Below, piece after piece: positions 1-9,521 of a stretch of 30,381 bases of DNA. The DNA comes from Chrysochromulina parva. Lineage: Eukaryota; Haptophyta; Prymnesiales; Chrysochromulinaceae. Positions within the stretch are counted from its first letter, which is position 1, and each line of letters begins with the position of its first letter. Position numbers and translations under genes: made by a program. A model generated the notes under the pieces. It did no database searches. It worked only from the letters and a program-made list of their open reading frames with translations, and had not been told where the DNA came from. The stretch spans positions 1 to 30,381 of the forward strand of contig PJAB01000301.1 of NCBI GenBank assembly GCA_002887195.1, written 5' to 3'.

Positions 1-243
1 GTGTTGGTCGCCTTCGATCCGCAGCGTTGCCCGGCCGAGCCCGGCAGCAAACATTGCGAGCTCGAGCGACGCGTCAGCGTCTCCCACGCAGAAGTGAGGG
101 GACGAGTAATGCGCTCTCACAATGGCCGCCAGGGTATGGCAGCAGCACGCCATCGAGCGCAAGCCGTGGAGGCGAATCGGAGGCAGCAATAGGGCATTCG
201 TGGCGTCCTCGCCGAGCGTTCCCACGAGGCAAAGAAACTCCAT
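1..243 (-). CDS. Partial unidentified protein, N-terminal part
   Basis: An open frame on the minus strand starts with ATG at 243 and stays open to the window edge, giving 81 residues. The translation begins MEFLCLVGTLGEDATNALLL and later has a Cys cluster (MACCCHTL) followed by a hydrophobic, helix-like stretch. The composition is plausible for a real protein: mixed hydrophobic and charged residues, with no long single-residue runs. I do not recognise the family. The Leu/Cys-rich part is faintly reminiscent of an F-box, but that is a guess. The 3' end and any further exons lie outside the window. It could equally be a chance open frame in GC-rich DNA. Confidence 0.33.
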   Translation of the reverse strand, partial: MEFLCLVGTLGEDATNALLLPPIRLHGLRSMACCCHTLAAIVRAHYSSPHFCVGDADASLELAMFAAGLGRATLRIEGDQH

Positions 244-1164
244 GTTTCGCGTCTTCACGGTCTTTGCGCGAGTGTGAACGCTAACAGGGTATGACTCGGA
301 ACCACTGCGCACGATCATGCGTTGCGTGAGTACGCACAGCGCCGTCTGTTTGCGCATGTAAGCTCCGCATCGAACCATCGATCCTCATATCGTCCCAAGC
401 TCCCAAGCCTGTCCAGGGCGCCAGCCATGTTGCTTTTTCCATCGGCACCCGTTCCCGTAGGACGAGCGGCGGCGGTCGCCAAGAGCCCAAGACACGGCCG
501 ACAGTCCAGGGCCATCAGAAATGTCGCGTTCCAAAAATGTCTTCCGACGGTCTGGATAAGGAATAAACTAGCAGAGGACAATATCACGCCTGCTCCTACA
601 GCTCGCGTGCCTCGTGGCATTCGCGTTTGGCAAGATGGGAGCTGCTCGATCGCCTCAACAGCTATTGTTACCGATTAAGTTACCGAACCGATTAAGTTAC
701 CGAAACGCGAAAGAGAAATGCCCGGCGCGCCCGCCTCGCTACCTATGCGCAACACCGGGGGTGTTCAAGCGTATTGACTTGTCTTATTTTACCCAAGGGG
801 TTAGGGGAGGGATCAATATCTGGATTTGCACGCCTCATTTCTCATACCCTTATTTCAAACTGAGTGGCAGGGTCGAGGGTCGAGCAGTCCCTGGTCGGGG
901 CACGGGGGCGCCCCTCACGTTAACCCTCACGGTCACGCCCGCGCTCATGGTCATGCGAGCGCGGCTGCGCTAAGGCGGGCCGTGAAACTGTAGAAACTGT
1001 AAGAATTTTAACCTAAGAGCCTAAACGGAAAACGGACTAACTGATTTAGTGAGAAGTGACAGACACTCACCGACTCAGCGATCTCAGAGGAGCTGCTGCT
1101 GTCCGCGGCTGAGAGAGGCGGACATGTGGGACTGATTAGGGGTGGCCCAGAGCTTGCACAACTG
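244..1164. other. Intergenic region, no supported gene
   Basis: About 0.9 kb without a convincing gene. A 101-codon minus-strand frame (620 down to 315, ATG start, hydrophobic N-terminal third) is the only candidate and has no recognisable domain; it might be an upstream exon of the partial gene at the left edge. The stretch holds a perfect 17-bp tandem duplication at 671-704 and is locally more AT-rich (660-1060) than the coding blocks, as expected for a spacer or promoter. Downstream of 1000 it would be 3' flank of the minus-strand gene ending at 1165. Confidence 0.5.
671..704 (+). repeat. 17-bp perfect tandem duplication
   Basis: CCGATTAAGTTACCGAA occurs twice head to tail (671-687 and 688-704). 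It is one of several micro-duplications in this window. Confidence 0.9.
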
Positions 1165-2340
1165 TCACCAAGGACGAATGAGCGCCCATATGCGACGGAT
1201 GGCCTCCTGCCACCAGTGCAGCCGAGTGCTCCAATTCGCCTCGCTCATGGCGGTCTGGTCCTCTTGAAGCGCTTTCTCAGGCATCGGGCTTGGGCTCTGC
1301 CTCTGGAATTGCTCGTCATCATTCCCTTCCTCATCGGGGACGGTCTCGCCTCGGGTGCCTCCGACGAATTGGCCGGAGATCAGCAGCTCCTCCTCCACGG
1401 CCCAGAATGTGCTCCCGTTGGGCATGATGAACTTGTGCACGTGCAGGTGCACATCCGGGTCCAGTTCCTCGAGACGCATCTCGCTTAGCAGCTGGCGCCC
1501 ACGAGACGTCACCGGCCACGCCCCGGTGGGCGTGAATGTATTGTTCTTCAGGCGCCACGAGCGAAACTTGTTATCCCAGTTGTCAGCGCGCTCGCCGTAC
1601 CGATCCTGGCAGTAGGTGCTGCTCGTGTTCCCCCCGGCCTCTGTCCACGCGGCCTTCGAGGCGCAGCATTCGTCGTTCTCGCTGTGGTAGAAGGTGCACT
1701 GGCCGCGAAACCGGTACTGGCCGTTGAGAAAGCGCCCGGTGCCCACACCGGCCGAGCCGAATTCGCCGAAAGGCGCGACATCGCTCCTGATGCCCGAGTC
1801 GCCATCGCGTCCGCAGTGATCATTGTGCTCCTCGATTTCGGTGTTGACCCATTGACGTGAAAAGTGCGTGCAGTCTCGACCATAAAAGTCCGAAATCCGA
1901 GAGCACAGGCGAGCACACTCTTGCGGCGTGTATCGCCGATACCAGCCCGTCACAAAGAGCTGACCATCACGACAGCGGATGCGGTCCCAGTCGGTGAAGG
2001 TGTCGGTGTCTGCGCCCGTGCGATAATCACCAGGGGGGGAGCGCAGCCCCATGGGGATGGTGATCGGATGATAGATGTCCTTGCCAGCCGGCAGCAAACA
2101 CGTTGGCTCCGAGGCTCCGATTGGATAATGGGGCGGTGTAGCCTCGCGGCACTCCTCTGTCAGCAGCGCGGGCTCGGGCCACTTATTGGGAACGCGATGG
2201 ACACAGGCATGCGCGCTGACGGTGGCGTCATTGGCACAGAACTGAAGGTACGTATGGGCGTGTTTGCGCTTCTCGTTCCCGTGTGACTTGCGCGCATCTG
2301 CGAGACGTACGAGACCCAGCACGAGGGCGAACCTGGGCAT
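1165..2340 (-). CDS. Cys-rich, probably secreted protein with PAN/Apple-like segment
   Basis: A 391-residue ATG-to-TGA frame. The N-terminus MPRFALVLGLVRLADA could be a short, weak signal peptide. The middle is rich in Cys, Tyr and Trp. Around residues 115-150 the pattern CRDGQLFVTGWYRRYTPQEC, followed by ARLCSRISDF and then DCTHFS, resembles the way PAN/Apple or similar disulphide domains place a Trp/Tyr strand before a Cys-bearing helix. More Cys follow (CTFYHSENDECC, TYCQDRYGERADNWD), with N-glycosylation sequons (NTSS, NNTF, NGST). The last ~60 residues turn acidic/polar and end in a Trp-rich amphipathic tail. Family knowledge would place such a protein outside the cell or in the secretory lumen. 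I cannot assign a specific function. No intron is needed, since the frame is uninterrupted. Confidence 0.5.
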   Translation of the reverse strand: MPRFALVLGLVRLADARKSHGNEKRKHAHTYLQFCANDATVSAHACVHRVPNKWPEPALLTEECREATPPHYPIGASEPTCLLPAGKDIYHPITIPMGLRSPPGDYRTGADTDTFTDWDRIRCRDGQLFVTGWYRRYTPQECARLCSRISDFYGRDCTHFSRQWVNTEIEEHNDHCGRDGDSGIRSDVAPFGEFGSAGVGTGRFLNGQYRFRGQCTFYHSENDECCASKAAWTEAGGNTSSTYCQDRYGERADNWDNKFRSWRLKNNTFTPTGAWPVTSRGRQLLSEMRLEELDPDVHLHVHKFIMPNGSTFWAVEEELLISGQFVGGTRGETVPDEEGNDDEQFQRQSPSPMPEKALQEDQTAMSEANWSTRLHWWQEAIRRIWALIRPW

Positions 2341-2579
2341 GCACAGCAGTCTCGCTCGCGCTGCGCGCCTAGGAACAAATGGTGTGAGTTCTCGTCACTT
2401 CACAGCTTCGCACCAGTAGTAGCCAACTCCGGATATCGCACACACAAAACCACCGTCTCCCACAGCCTTCTCCCCATGGGCCGTGCGTGTGGGGATCGCA
2501 CGGAATGACTGTAAAAGTGAACGAAACAAGGAATTTTGACGAAACGAAACAGAAAATTGGAGGAACATCGAGGTCGACT
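2341..2579. promoter_or_regulatory. Divergent spacer between the Cys-rich gene (-) and the Ala-rich gene (+)
   Basis: About 240 bp separate the two divergent starts, so this stretch probably holds both promoters. An upstream ATG at 2475 opens a ten-codon frame ending in TGA at 2505-2508, and a further ATG at 2505 is in frame with the large plus-strand gene. No TATA box is evident. The 2505-2575 part is A-rich, like a 5' untranslated leader. Confidence 0.35.
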
Positions 2580-5500
2580 ATGGAAGGTTCAGGCTGGACA
2601 ACCGCTGAAGTGGGCGAGGCGAGCGCCGTGGAGAGTGCAGGACTCCGCTTGCCCAGGCGCGGCGCACCGCTCGGTGATCACCTGCGGCGGGTGGCCGTGC
2701 TTCGGGCCGAGATTGCGCTCCTTCGCGCCGAGGACCACCGGCTTGCACAGCAGCGCGAGGTGCTCCGGCAGCGTGAGCAGCTCCAGCAGCGGTCCTCCGC
2801 GTCGGACGCAGCAGTGCAAAAGGCGCGAGAGCGCCTAGAAGCCGGCGCCGAGCCATCGCCAGCTCGACGGCGTGGCAGCGTGCATGCATGGATGCACGCC
2901 CACCAAGGCAGTTACAGCGAAGGCGGCATCAGCAGTGACGACAGCAGCGGCAGTCGCGGCGGCAGTCTCGGCAGCAGTCGCAACAGCGATCATGGTGGCA
3001 GCGGCAGCGGTGGGGTCAGCAGGAGCGGTCAAGAGCCCGCATTGGTCAGCACACGTTATGTTCTGAGCCTCGACTCGCCGTCCATACCGCCCGATCCACA
3101 GCGATCTCCGGCGGCCCATCTGCCATCACCACGGTTCTTGCCTACGCCGCGGTCGTCGTCGCCTTCTGGACGGCTCTCGAATCTCGATCGTCGCACGCGT
3201 GCACTGTCGGAGACGCACCCATCCTCTCTCTTAGCCGAGCTCAAAGAGGGTCGGCGCCGCCTCCGGGCCGTGAGGACTGAACGGCCGGCCGCGCCTCCAC
3301 CACCCGCCGTTATCGCGCCCGCGCGCCATCTAAGAGGGCTCGCGCCGGCAGTGGCCGTGGCGGCGCCGGCAGCGGCGCCGGCAGCGGGGGCGGCAGCGGG
3401 GGCGGCAGCGGGGGCGGCAGCGGCGGCGGCGGCGGCGGCGGCAGCGGCAGCGGCAGCGGCAGCGGCAGCGGTGGCGGCAGAGGCGTCCCCGTCTTTGATA
3501 CAGAGCCTGGACTTACCGTTCTTGATACAGAGCCTGGACTCGCCGTCTTTGGTGCAGGATTTGGACTCGCGCGAGGCCGTGCCGCTCTTTATTCATGACC
3601 TGGACGCGCCGCCACCCACTGCCTGCGCTGCCTCCACTGCCAAAGCTTTCGCCTCGGCGGGGGCCTTGGAGGCGGCGGCATTGGCGCTGGAGGCGCCGGC
3701 TTTGGCTTTGGAGTCGCCGGCAGCCTTGGCGGAGGAAGCGGCGGCACGGTGCTTGCAGAGGGCCGGGCGTCGTATGCTCTATCGGACTATCAGCGATGAG
3801 CGCCACAATCTCGCCGAGGCGGCTGAGCCCGTAGCAGAGGCAGCGTATGGAGAGCTGCTGTCGAGCTTTGACTTCGCGCAGGCAGCGGTACAATCGTGGG
3901 CGGATGTTGAAGCGGCGGCCGACGAGAGCGTCGAGAGCGCCCAGGGCGGCGCCCAGGGTGCGGGGACGGCAGATGAGGGCAAGGCCATGGCTTCCGACGG
4001 CGCCGCCGCCAAGGCTGCCACCGATGCCATCGACACGGCGTTGGGCCTGAGAGATTCGCTCGAGCTGACGAGACCTGACGAGACCTCGATGGAGCTGACG
4101 AGACCGTTGGCGATGGGCTTGAGAGCTTCGCTCGAGCTGCAGCTGACGCCGACGCCGACGCCGACGCCGACGTCACAGGTCCTTCTACGGCCGCCGCCAC
4201 TGCCGCGCATGGTCGAGGCACATTTAGAGACGTTATTCACGCGGCTGGATGCGGAGAGGAAGGCTGCGGCGGTGCAGGTGGCTCAGCGCCGCGTATTAGA
4301 GTTGGAGCTACAGCGCACGCGCGACGCTGCGCATATTGGAACGCAGGTGGCGGCGGCGGTGCAGGCGGCGGCCGATGCACTCGAGGAGCTCGCCATCGCG
4401 CGTGCACGCCTGGCGGTGGCGACAGCGGCCTTTGCGAGTGATTACGCGGGCGGTACTCTCGCACCGTGCATCGCTCTCGCCCATCTGACGCACCTGTCCG
4501 CCACGGCCGCGGCCGCCGCTACCCATCGAGCCGGTTGGTGCCTCACGCTTGCCCGGGAGCGCGTGGTGGCGCTTACGATCGCTGCAGCCGAAAAGGTGGC
4601 GACAGCAGTGGCAGCGGCAGCGGCTTGTTGTGTGCGGATCCCTCGTGCAAGCTGCACGACGCTCACGGCGCTCGCCATGGCGGCGATGAGTGCGTCGGTG
4701 GCGACGTTGGAGCACGCCATTGCGCTCATCAAGGGCGGCTGCGGCGGTGCGATGCTCGCGTGCGAGGCATGCGGTCGGTGCATGGGCTTGGGGTGTATCT
4801 GTATCTGTGAGGCTACGGCCCACGCGGCGCTCAGTGCCGCCGATTGGTCCGTGGCATGCGCCAAGGCAGGGTGCTCCCTTGCAAGGGGCGGGTGCGAGGG
4901 CGTGGGAGGCGCGCTCGTCGCCCTCGCCACAGGAGTAGGCGGCTGCGTACGCGCAACGGGCGACGGAGTTGCCTCGCTCGCGGCCGCGGCAGCGCGGGAG
5001 GCGGTGGCGACGGCGGAACACGCATTGGCGCTCGTGCGTGCGTGCAGCTCCGATGGTCTCACCGGTCTAGCACTCGGCATCGCCAACGCCACGCTTGCCC
5101 TCGCAACATATGCTGCTGAGCTTGCGAGAGCGGGTGGCGAGGGTTGTGCCGCGATGGCGATCAGTGTCGCGTCGGCAGCCTCGGCGCTCACGCAGAGCAT
5201 CGTCAGCGCACTCCAAGCCGGCGCGGCTGGGCTGGTTGCGTGCGTCGGATCGCTTCTAGAGGCGGCGGGTCGTGCGGCTATGGCCGTCGCCCACGTCGCC
5301 GTGCAGCTGGGCACGTCGCCGTGCAATGGGCTGGCGGCCTTGGGCGCGGCGTGCGGCGGCGTCCTTGGGTCGCTGGGCGCCACAGCGGCGGCGTGTGCGG
5401 CGGGCCTCGCCACACAGATGAGTCTTCTCATCACGGCGTGCGGCCATACCCTCGACTCGCTCGTTGGCGCGATCACTCATGCGGTCTCGGGCAGCGCAGG

Positions 5501-6956
5501 AGCGCTCGTGCACGCCGCGGTGAAGGCGGCGGCGGCCACTTCTGCATATGCTGTCGCGCTGGCCAGCGCGACTGCGGCCGGCGTGGCCGGCGTTGCGAGC
5601 GTCGCGGCACTCGCCGCCGCGGCCGCGATGGCGGCGGCCGAGTACGCCTCCGCGGCGATCGCTCACGGCGGAGCAGCCCTCGTTGAGCGGTGCGGAGCGA
5701 CGCTCACGCACCTGCTGGAGGCCGTTCAGAGCGGGTGCACGCGCCTCGCTGAGATGGCTCGGGTGGTTGCCCAAGTTACGATCAAGGGTGTCACCATGGC
5801 CGTCGGCGGGATAGCGATGGCCGCGCTCGCGGTGGGTGCTGGCGCGGTGTTCCTCGTAATGGCGGGCGGGAAGGGGATTGCGAGCGTCGCGGTCGCTGGA
5901 GGCACCTGGATGACACAACTCGCTGTGCAGCTCGGCCAGAGCCTCGCGTATGGCGGCATGGCTCTGGCCGAGCTCGCCTCCAAGCTCGCACGCGCGACGG
6001 GCGACGGGCTGCATCTGGCGGGCGACGGCGTGTGCTCCCTCGCACGGGCGTGCGCGAACGCGGCCGTCTTCATCGGCCGTCACACGCTCATCGGACTCAA
6101 GTACATTGCGATGGGCGTCCTCGCGGTGCCGGCGGCCATTGTGTTCGGCATCGCTCAGGCAGCCATCTTCTTGGGCAAGCAGGCGCTCGCTGCATGCGTG
6201 GCGACTGGTCACGGAGTGGCAGCGCTCGCCAAGATTGCGGCGCGCGGGGCCATTGCGTCGGGCGAGGCGGCTATGCATGCATGCCAAGCGACCGGCCACG
6301 CCCTCGCAGCGCTCGCTCGGGCAGCCGCCAGCGCGAGCGCCACCGTTGGTCGGCAGGTACTCCTATTGCTTGAAATGGGCGGCAAGGGCCTCGTCGCCGT
6401 CGCCTCCGGCCTCGCGACGGCGGCGAGGATCTTGGGTGAGTACGCCCTCCTCGCGGTGCAGATGCTTGGCAAGGGAGCCTGGCTCGCGGTCAAGTATACT
6501 GGCCTCGCCATTGGGGCCGTCATCGGAAGCATCGCCTTTGGGCTGTACACCGGGGTGGAGCTGCTCGTCACGGGCGTGTGGAAGCTGCTGCAGCTCGGGG
6601 GCCAAGGAGCGCTCTATGCCGCCCAGGCCATCGCGCACGCCGCCGTAGCGGTCGCCCAATTCACATGGTCCCTCGTCAAAGCCGCCGGCACGGGCATCGT
6701 CGCCGTCGTCGGCGGCGTTGCCTTTGGACTCCTGGAGCTCGTCAAGGGCATCGTCGCGGCGGCGGTGACGCTCGTCCTGGCGCTCGGACGCTGTATGAAA
6801 GGGTACCTCGTCACCCCGTGCGTGCGCGGCCTCAAGAACTGCCTGAGCGCCCTCGAGGATGGCGGGGAGGAGGCCGAGGAGGGGAGCCCCCGCGCTGTTC
6901 GGAGGGCAGCCCGGCTCGCGGCTCGACGACGCCTCGACGACGAAGATGGAATTTGA
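2580..6956 (+). CDS. Large Ala/Gly-rich helical-repeat protein
   Basis: A 1458-residue frame if started at ATG 2580, which has A at -3 and G at +4. An in-frame ATG at 2505 would add 25 residues encoded by A-rich, leader-like DNA. Residues ~30-80 form a charged leucine-zipper-like coiled coil (LRRVAVLRAEIALLRAEDHR). Next come Ser/Gly/Pro-rich disorder, a long poly-Ala tract (DNA 3350-3480) and repeats of SLIQSLD. A minisatellite-coded ELTRPDETS segment lies at 4062-4105. From about 4260 to 6800 the protein is almost entirely Ala, Gly, Val and Leu helices with regularly spaced Gly. Near the C-terminus three 29-residue units can be aligned at 6192, 6279 and 6366, with Gly at positions 6, often 8, and 24. 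Hydrophobicity rises towards the C-terminus, which ends in a charged tail (DGGEEAEEG, then Arg-rich). Amphipathic helices that bind membrane or lipid droplets are a possibility, but no family is recognised. Confidence 0.62.
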   Translation: MEGSGWTTAEVGEASAVESAGLRLPRRGAPLGDHLRRVAVLRAEIALLRAEDHRLAQQREVLRQREQLQQRSSASDAAVQKARERLEAGAEPSPARRRGSVHAWMHAHQGSYSEGGISSDDSSGSRGGSLGSSRNSDHGGSGSGGVSRSGQEPALVSTRYVLSLDSPSIPPDPQRSPAAHLPSPRFLPTPRSSSPSGRLSNLDRRTRALSETHPSSLLAELKEGRRRLRAVRTERPAAPPPPAVIAPARHLRGLAPAVAVAAPAAAPAAGAAAGAAAGAAAAAAAAAAAAAAAAAAAVAAEASPSLIQSLDLPFLIQSLDSPSLVQDLDSREAVPLFIHDLDAPPPTACAASTAKAFASAGALEAAALALEAPALALESPAALAEEAAARCLQRAGRRMLYRTISDERHNLAEAAEPVAEAAYGELLSSFDFAQAAVQSWADVEAAADESVESAQGGAQGAGTADEGKAMASDGAAAKAATDAIDTALGLRDSLELTRPDETSMELTRPLAMGLRASLELQLTPTPTPTPTSQVLLRPPPLPRMVEAHLETLFTRLDAERKAAAVQVAQRRVLELELQRTRDAAHIGTQVAAAVQAAADALEELAIARARLAVATAAFASDYAGGTLAPCIALAHLTHLSATAAAAATHRAGWCLTLARERVVALTIAAAEKVATAVAAAAACCVRIPRASCTTLTALAMAAMSASVATLEHAIALIKGGCGGAMLACEACGRCMGLGCICICEATAHAALSAADWSVACAKAGCSLARGGCEGVGGALVALATGVGGCVRATGDGVASLAAAAAREAVATAEHALALVRACSSDGLTGLALGIANATLALATYAAELARAGGEGCAAMAISVASAASALTQSIVSALQAGAAGLVACVGSLLEAAGRAAMAVAHVAVQLGTSPCNGLAALGAACGGVLGSLGATAAACAAGLATQMSLLITACGHTLDSLVGAITHAVSGSAGALVHAAVKAAAATSAYAVALASATAAGVAGVASVAALAAAAAMAAAEYASAAIAHGGAALVERCGATLTHLLEAVQSGCTRLAEMARVVAQVTIKGVTMAVGGIAMAALAVGAGAVFLVMAGGKGIASVAVAGGTWMTQLAVQLGQSLAYGGMALAELASKLARATGDGLHLAGDGVCSLARACANAAVFIGRHTLIGLKYIAMGVLAVPAAIVFGIAQAAIFLGKQALAACVATGHGVAALAKIAARGAIASGEAAMHACQATGHALAALARAAASASATVGRQVLLLLEMGGKGLVAVASGLATAARILGEYALLAVQMLGKGAWLAVKYTGLAIGAVIGSIAFGLYTGVELLVTGVWKLLQLGGQGALYAAQAIAHAAVAVAQFTWSLVKAAGTGIVAVVGGVAFGLLELVKGIVAAAVTLVLALGRCMKGYLVTPCVRGLKNCLSALEDGGEEAEEGSPRAVRRAARLAARRRLDDEDGI
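3350..3480 (+). repeat. GC-rich Ala-coding microsatellite
   Basis: Repeats of GCGGCAGCGGGG/GCGGCAGCG encode a long run of Ala with occasional Gly and Val in the Ala-rich gene. The run is likely unstable in length. Confidence 0.85.
4062..4105 (+). repeat. 44-bp minisatellite segment shared, inverted, with the cyclase gene
   Basis: The block is built from TGACGAGACC decamers plus a TCGATGGAGC decamer. It matches the reverse complement of 15021-15064 at 43 of 44 positions. Here it encodes ELTRPDETSMELTRP in the Ala-rich protein; in the cyclase the other strand encodes SSVEVSSGLV repeats. Confidence 0.9.
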
Positions 6957-7483
6957 GGGCCGCCAATAGCAGGCCACTAGCAGGCCACTAGAGGGCCCCT
7001 AGATCAGGGCAGCGCAGCACCGCCAGACGCGCACGCCAAATCCGGGATCCCATTCGTACCCACGTCCCAGACCTCCCCTTAGATCAGGAATATGTTACAT
7101 GTAGGACGCGGTATCGAGCACATTCCCCGACGGCGCGGTGGAAGCGGGGCCCGCCGGCCCCGTCTCTCTCTGGGACTTGGCGTGTCTTAGTTCATCAGAA
7201 TGTGAAAACATATCTTTGACGCCAGTGTAAGCACGCTTCCTCGTGTTGTTACATGTAGCTGGGCATCAGTGTAGCTGTCGGACCGGGGCTAACTGAGCGC
7301 CTGCCGTGTGCACGTTCGTGAACCATTGTCGTGAACACGTAATGAACACGTTGGAACACCGAGAGTCAGAGATGTGCTGACTGACACTGGGCGGGAGCCG
7401 TCCTTTGAGACGGCGGTGTGGAGCGCGGGGGGGACAGCGACGAAACTGACTGTCGCTGTGAGCTGTGAAAGAATCTCTGCAAG
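6957..7483. other. Intergenic spacer between two plus-strand genes
   Basis: About 530 bp with no supported gene. Immediately after the stop there is a short duplication (GGCCACTAG twice around 6972-6992). A 12-bp word, TGTTACATGTAG, occurs at 7093-7104 and again at 7247-7258, which could be a 3'-end or regulatory element. The last ~200 bp should contain the promoter and leader of the gene starting at 7484, but no TATA box stands out. Confidence 0.45.
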
Positions 7484-8932
7484 ATGAAACGACAGATGAA
7501 ACGCGCATCGCCAAGGACCCCGACGATGCTCTCAGTTCGGGTGGCAGATGTTGGGCCCATAGGCCTCGTGCGGGCGCCACCGCCTCTCACTCTGGCCGCC
7601 GTGCGCGAGCTCCTTTCAGACCAACTCGCCGATCGGCTGCCGGAGCACGGCTACGCTTTCCTTGTGGGCGGCGTGGCCATCTCGGTCGGGCAGGAGGCGA
7701 ATGAGGAGCTCTACAAGGAGGGCGACGTGTTCATCGTGGCCAATCCCGCACCGGGTACCGCGCCAGCGGCGCGATCTGTCCATAACTCGCCGTCCGTCAC
7801 GCTAGTGCGCCAGTTTGTCGACGCCTTCACGTTCATGGCGCCCGACGAGCAGGCGGAGGCGGTGAGCCTGCTCCGGATGCGCCATCCGTCGGCAGCCGCG
7901 CTCTTCGACCGCGGCGCGCCGGGAACAGCCTCGGCGTCGGCTGCGCCGGTGCCTCCGCCACCACCGCCGGCCGCCGCTCTGGCTTACTCACCCCTGATGC
8001 CCGGCACCCCAGAGGCGCTTCCTCTCGACGAGCGTGTGGCGCGGCTCTACTTCGGCAAGGGCGGCTCGCGCGCCGCGTCGGCGGTGGCGGCGAGCGCATC
8101 GCTCACGCGGCCGAGCAGTGGCAGTGGCGTGCGCGTGGCGAGCGGCTACGGCGGCTACGGCGGCTACGGCGGCGGCGCAGCAGCAGTGGGCGCTAACCGA
8201 GGCCTCTCACCACGGCACCGCTCAGGCGCGCCTGCGTCGCCACGGGCATCGGGTGCGTCACCGTGCGCTACGAGCACCGCGACGAGCACCGCTACGAGCA
8301 CCCCTGGGAGCGCGCGGGCGATCCGCCGCCCGGCGAGCCCCGCCGAGCGCTCCGCCGAGCGCCTGCATGCCGCGAATACGATCTCTTCCACCATCGCCAA
8401 GAGTCTCCGTGCAGACTTGGGCGCACGGCAGGAGGGTGCTGTCGTGATGGATGGGAACGGGGAGGCGAAATCGCTCAACGCGTTCGCGTGGGGGCTGCGC
8501 CGCAGCGGGGACGTGCCCCGAGTCGCCCCAGTCTCGCCCGCCCTAGCAGCCCTCGCGGCGGTCGTCGCTGAGAACGCGCGGACGCCGTTACGGGAACGGG
8601 TTCCACAGCCGCCATTTGGGGCGGGGGAGCGGCTCGCCGACACTCGCACGACGGCGCTCACACCCCGCTCCGAGAGCGCGACGCTCCGCGCGGCGAGTGC
8701 GAGCGCGCTGGTGTGGAGCGCGGGAGGACCACGACTCTCGTCTCCGCAGCGCAGCCCGCCCACCTCTGTCGGCACACGTGATGGAGGCTCGGCCAGGGTT
8801 GCTTTCGGCTCGGGCCGAGATCAACGGCCACTCGCGTCGCAGCTGGCCACGAGTCTCTCCATCCCGGTGCTGCCCTCGTATCCGCCCGAGCCGCGGGGAA
8901 GCGGCGTGAGCGCGCTCCCGGGTTGCTACTGA
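7484..8932 (+). CDS. Hypothetical protein with possible ubiquitin-like N-terminus and disordered tail
   Basis: 482 residues from ATG 7484; an in-frame ATG at 7526 would start it at MLSVRVADVG and remove a basic 14-residue leader. Residues ~15-90 read as a compact domain: beta-like LSVRVADVGPIGLV, a helix TLAAVRELLSDQLADRL, then AFLVGGVAISVGQEANEELY and DVFIVAN. That order (strand, helix, FL..G..V....E) resembles beta-grasp/ubiquitin-like folds, but I cannot name a family. A short helical segment (VRQFVDAFTFMAPDEQAEAV) follows. The rest is Pro, Ser and Ala rich, with GGYGGYGGYGG and TSTATSTATST repeats, and appears disordered. No catalytic motif is visible. Compositional bias makes coding plausible over its whole length, but the lack of a recognised domain limits confidence. 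Confidence 0.5.
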   Translation: MKRQMKRASPRTPTMLSVRVADVGPIGLVRAPPPLTLAAVRELLSDQLADRLPEHGYAFLVGGVAISVGQEANEELYKEGDVFIVANPAPGTAPAARSVHNSPSVTLVRQFVDAFTFMAPDEQAEAVSLLRMRHPSAAALFDRGAPGTASASAAPVPPPPPPAAALAYSPLMPGTPEALPLDERVARLYFGKGGSRAASAVAASASLTRPSSGSGVRVASGYGGYGGYGGGAAAVGANRGLSPRHRSGAPASPRASGASPCATSTATSTATSTPGSARAIRRPASPAERSAERLHAANTISSTIAKSLRADLGARQEGAVVMDGNGEAKSLNAFAWGLRRSGDVPRVAPVSPALAALAAVVAENARTPLRERVPQPPFGAGERLADTRTTALTPRSESATLRAASASALVWSAGGPRLSSPQRSPPTSVGTRDGGSARVAFGSGRDQRPLASQLATSLSIPVLPSYPPEPRGSGVSALPGCY

Positions 8933-9521
8933 TCCCTAAGCGCGCGCGCCTCGTCCTCCGGCGGCCTCCGCGGCAGCGGCTTCGTCAATGGCTTCGTCAA
9001 CGGCCTCATCGGCAGCGGCGGCCTCGGCGGCAGCGGCGGAGGTGCCGAGCGTTGCAATTGTGGCCGTTGGTCCAAACTGTCGCGCCGTCCCGCCGCCTTG
9101 CACGTGCATGCGAGACCATGCTACGTGCATGCGAGACCATGCTTCGGAGCGGCAGGATTTACAATCAATGGACTTACGACCAAATTGGACGCTCGGAACC
9201 CTCAGTGCACTCAGGGATCGGGATGGGCGTTAGGCCCTTCGAACAGACATCAGACGCTCAGATGCATGCACGATGTGCGCTGCCGCATCGTGGCGAGGTC
9301 CGATGTGGGCTCGACGCTCGTCATGACCGATCGTTGACGCGGCGCCTTGCCAGGCTGACGCTCGTGGGGTCGCGAGCAGGCCGAGCCGAATCGCATGTAA
9401 AATCAAAGGATTCGCATGCTTCACGATATAAATATATACTAGAGTCAACTAAAAGGCTACGTGCGCTGATCGGTGAGAATCTATCGGTGATCCTTGAAGT
9501 CTCGCCCCGCTCAACAAAACT
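8933..9521. other. Intergenic region between converging genes
   Basis: About 590 bp between the stop at 8932 (+) and the stop at 9522 (-). It starts with a GC-rich run of GGCAGCGG/TTCGTCAA-type repeats (8960-9050), then a 21-bp tandem duplication (9102-9143). The right part (9395-9450) is AT-rich and contains TATAAATATATA at 9427, which suits a 3' flank of the minus-strand gene. No convincing coding sequence is seen here; long plus-strand frames overlapping it are shadows. Confidence 0.5.
9102..9143 (+). repeat. 21-bp perfect tandem duplication
   Basis: ACGTGCATGCGAGACCATGC plus one T is present twice head to tail (9102-9122, 9123-9143), in the spacer. Confidence 0.92.

Noticed and set aside
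315..620. 101-codon minus-strand frame with hydrophobic N-terminus
   Set aside because: ATG-started but no domain, and an overlapping plus-strand frame of similar length is equally open; could only be an upstream exon if RNA supports it.
4442..5476. 344-codon minus-strand open frame opposite the Ala-rich gene
   Set aside because: Ala/Pro/Ser composition mirrors the GC-rich sense strand; no domain or plausible start context.
9427..9438. TATAAATATATA as a promoter TATA box
   Set aside because: No plus-strand gene begins downstream and it lies beyond the stop of the minus-strand gene, so it is more likely 3'-flank AT-rich sequence.
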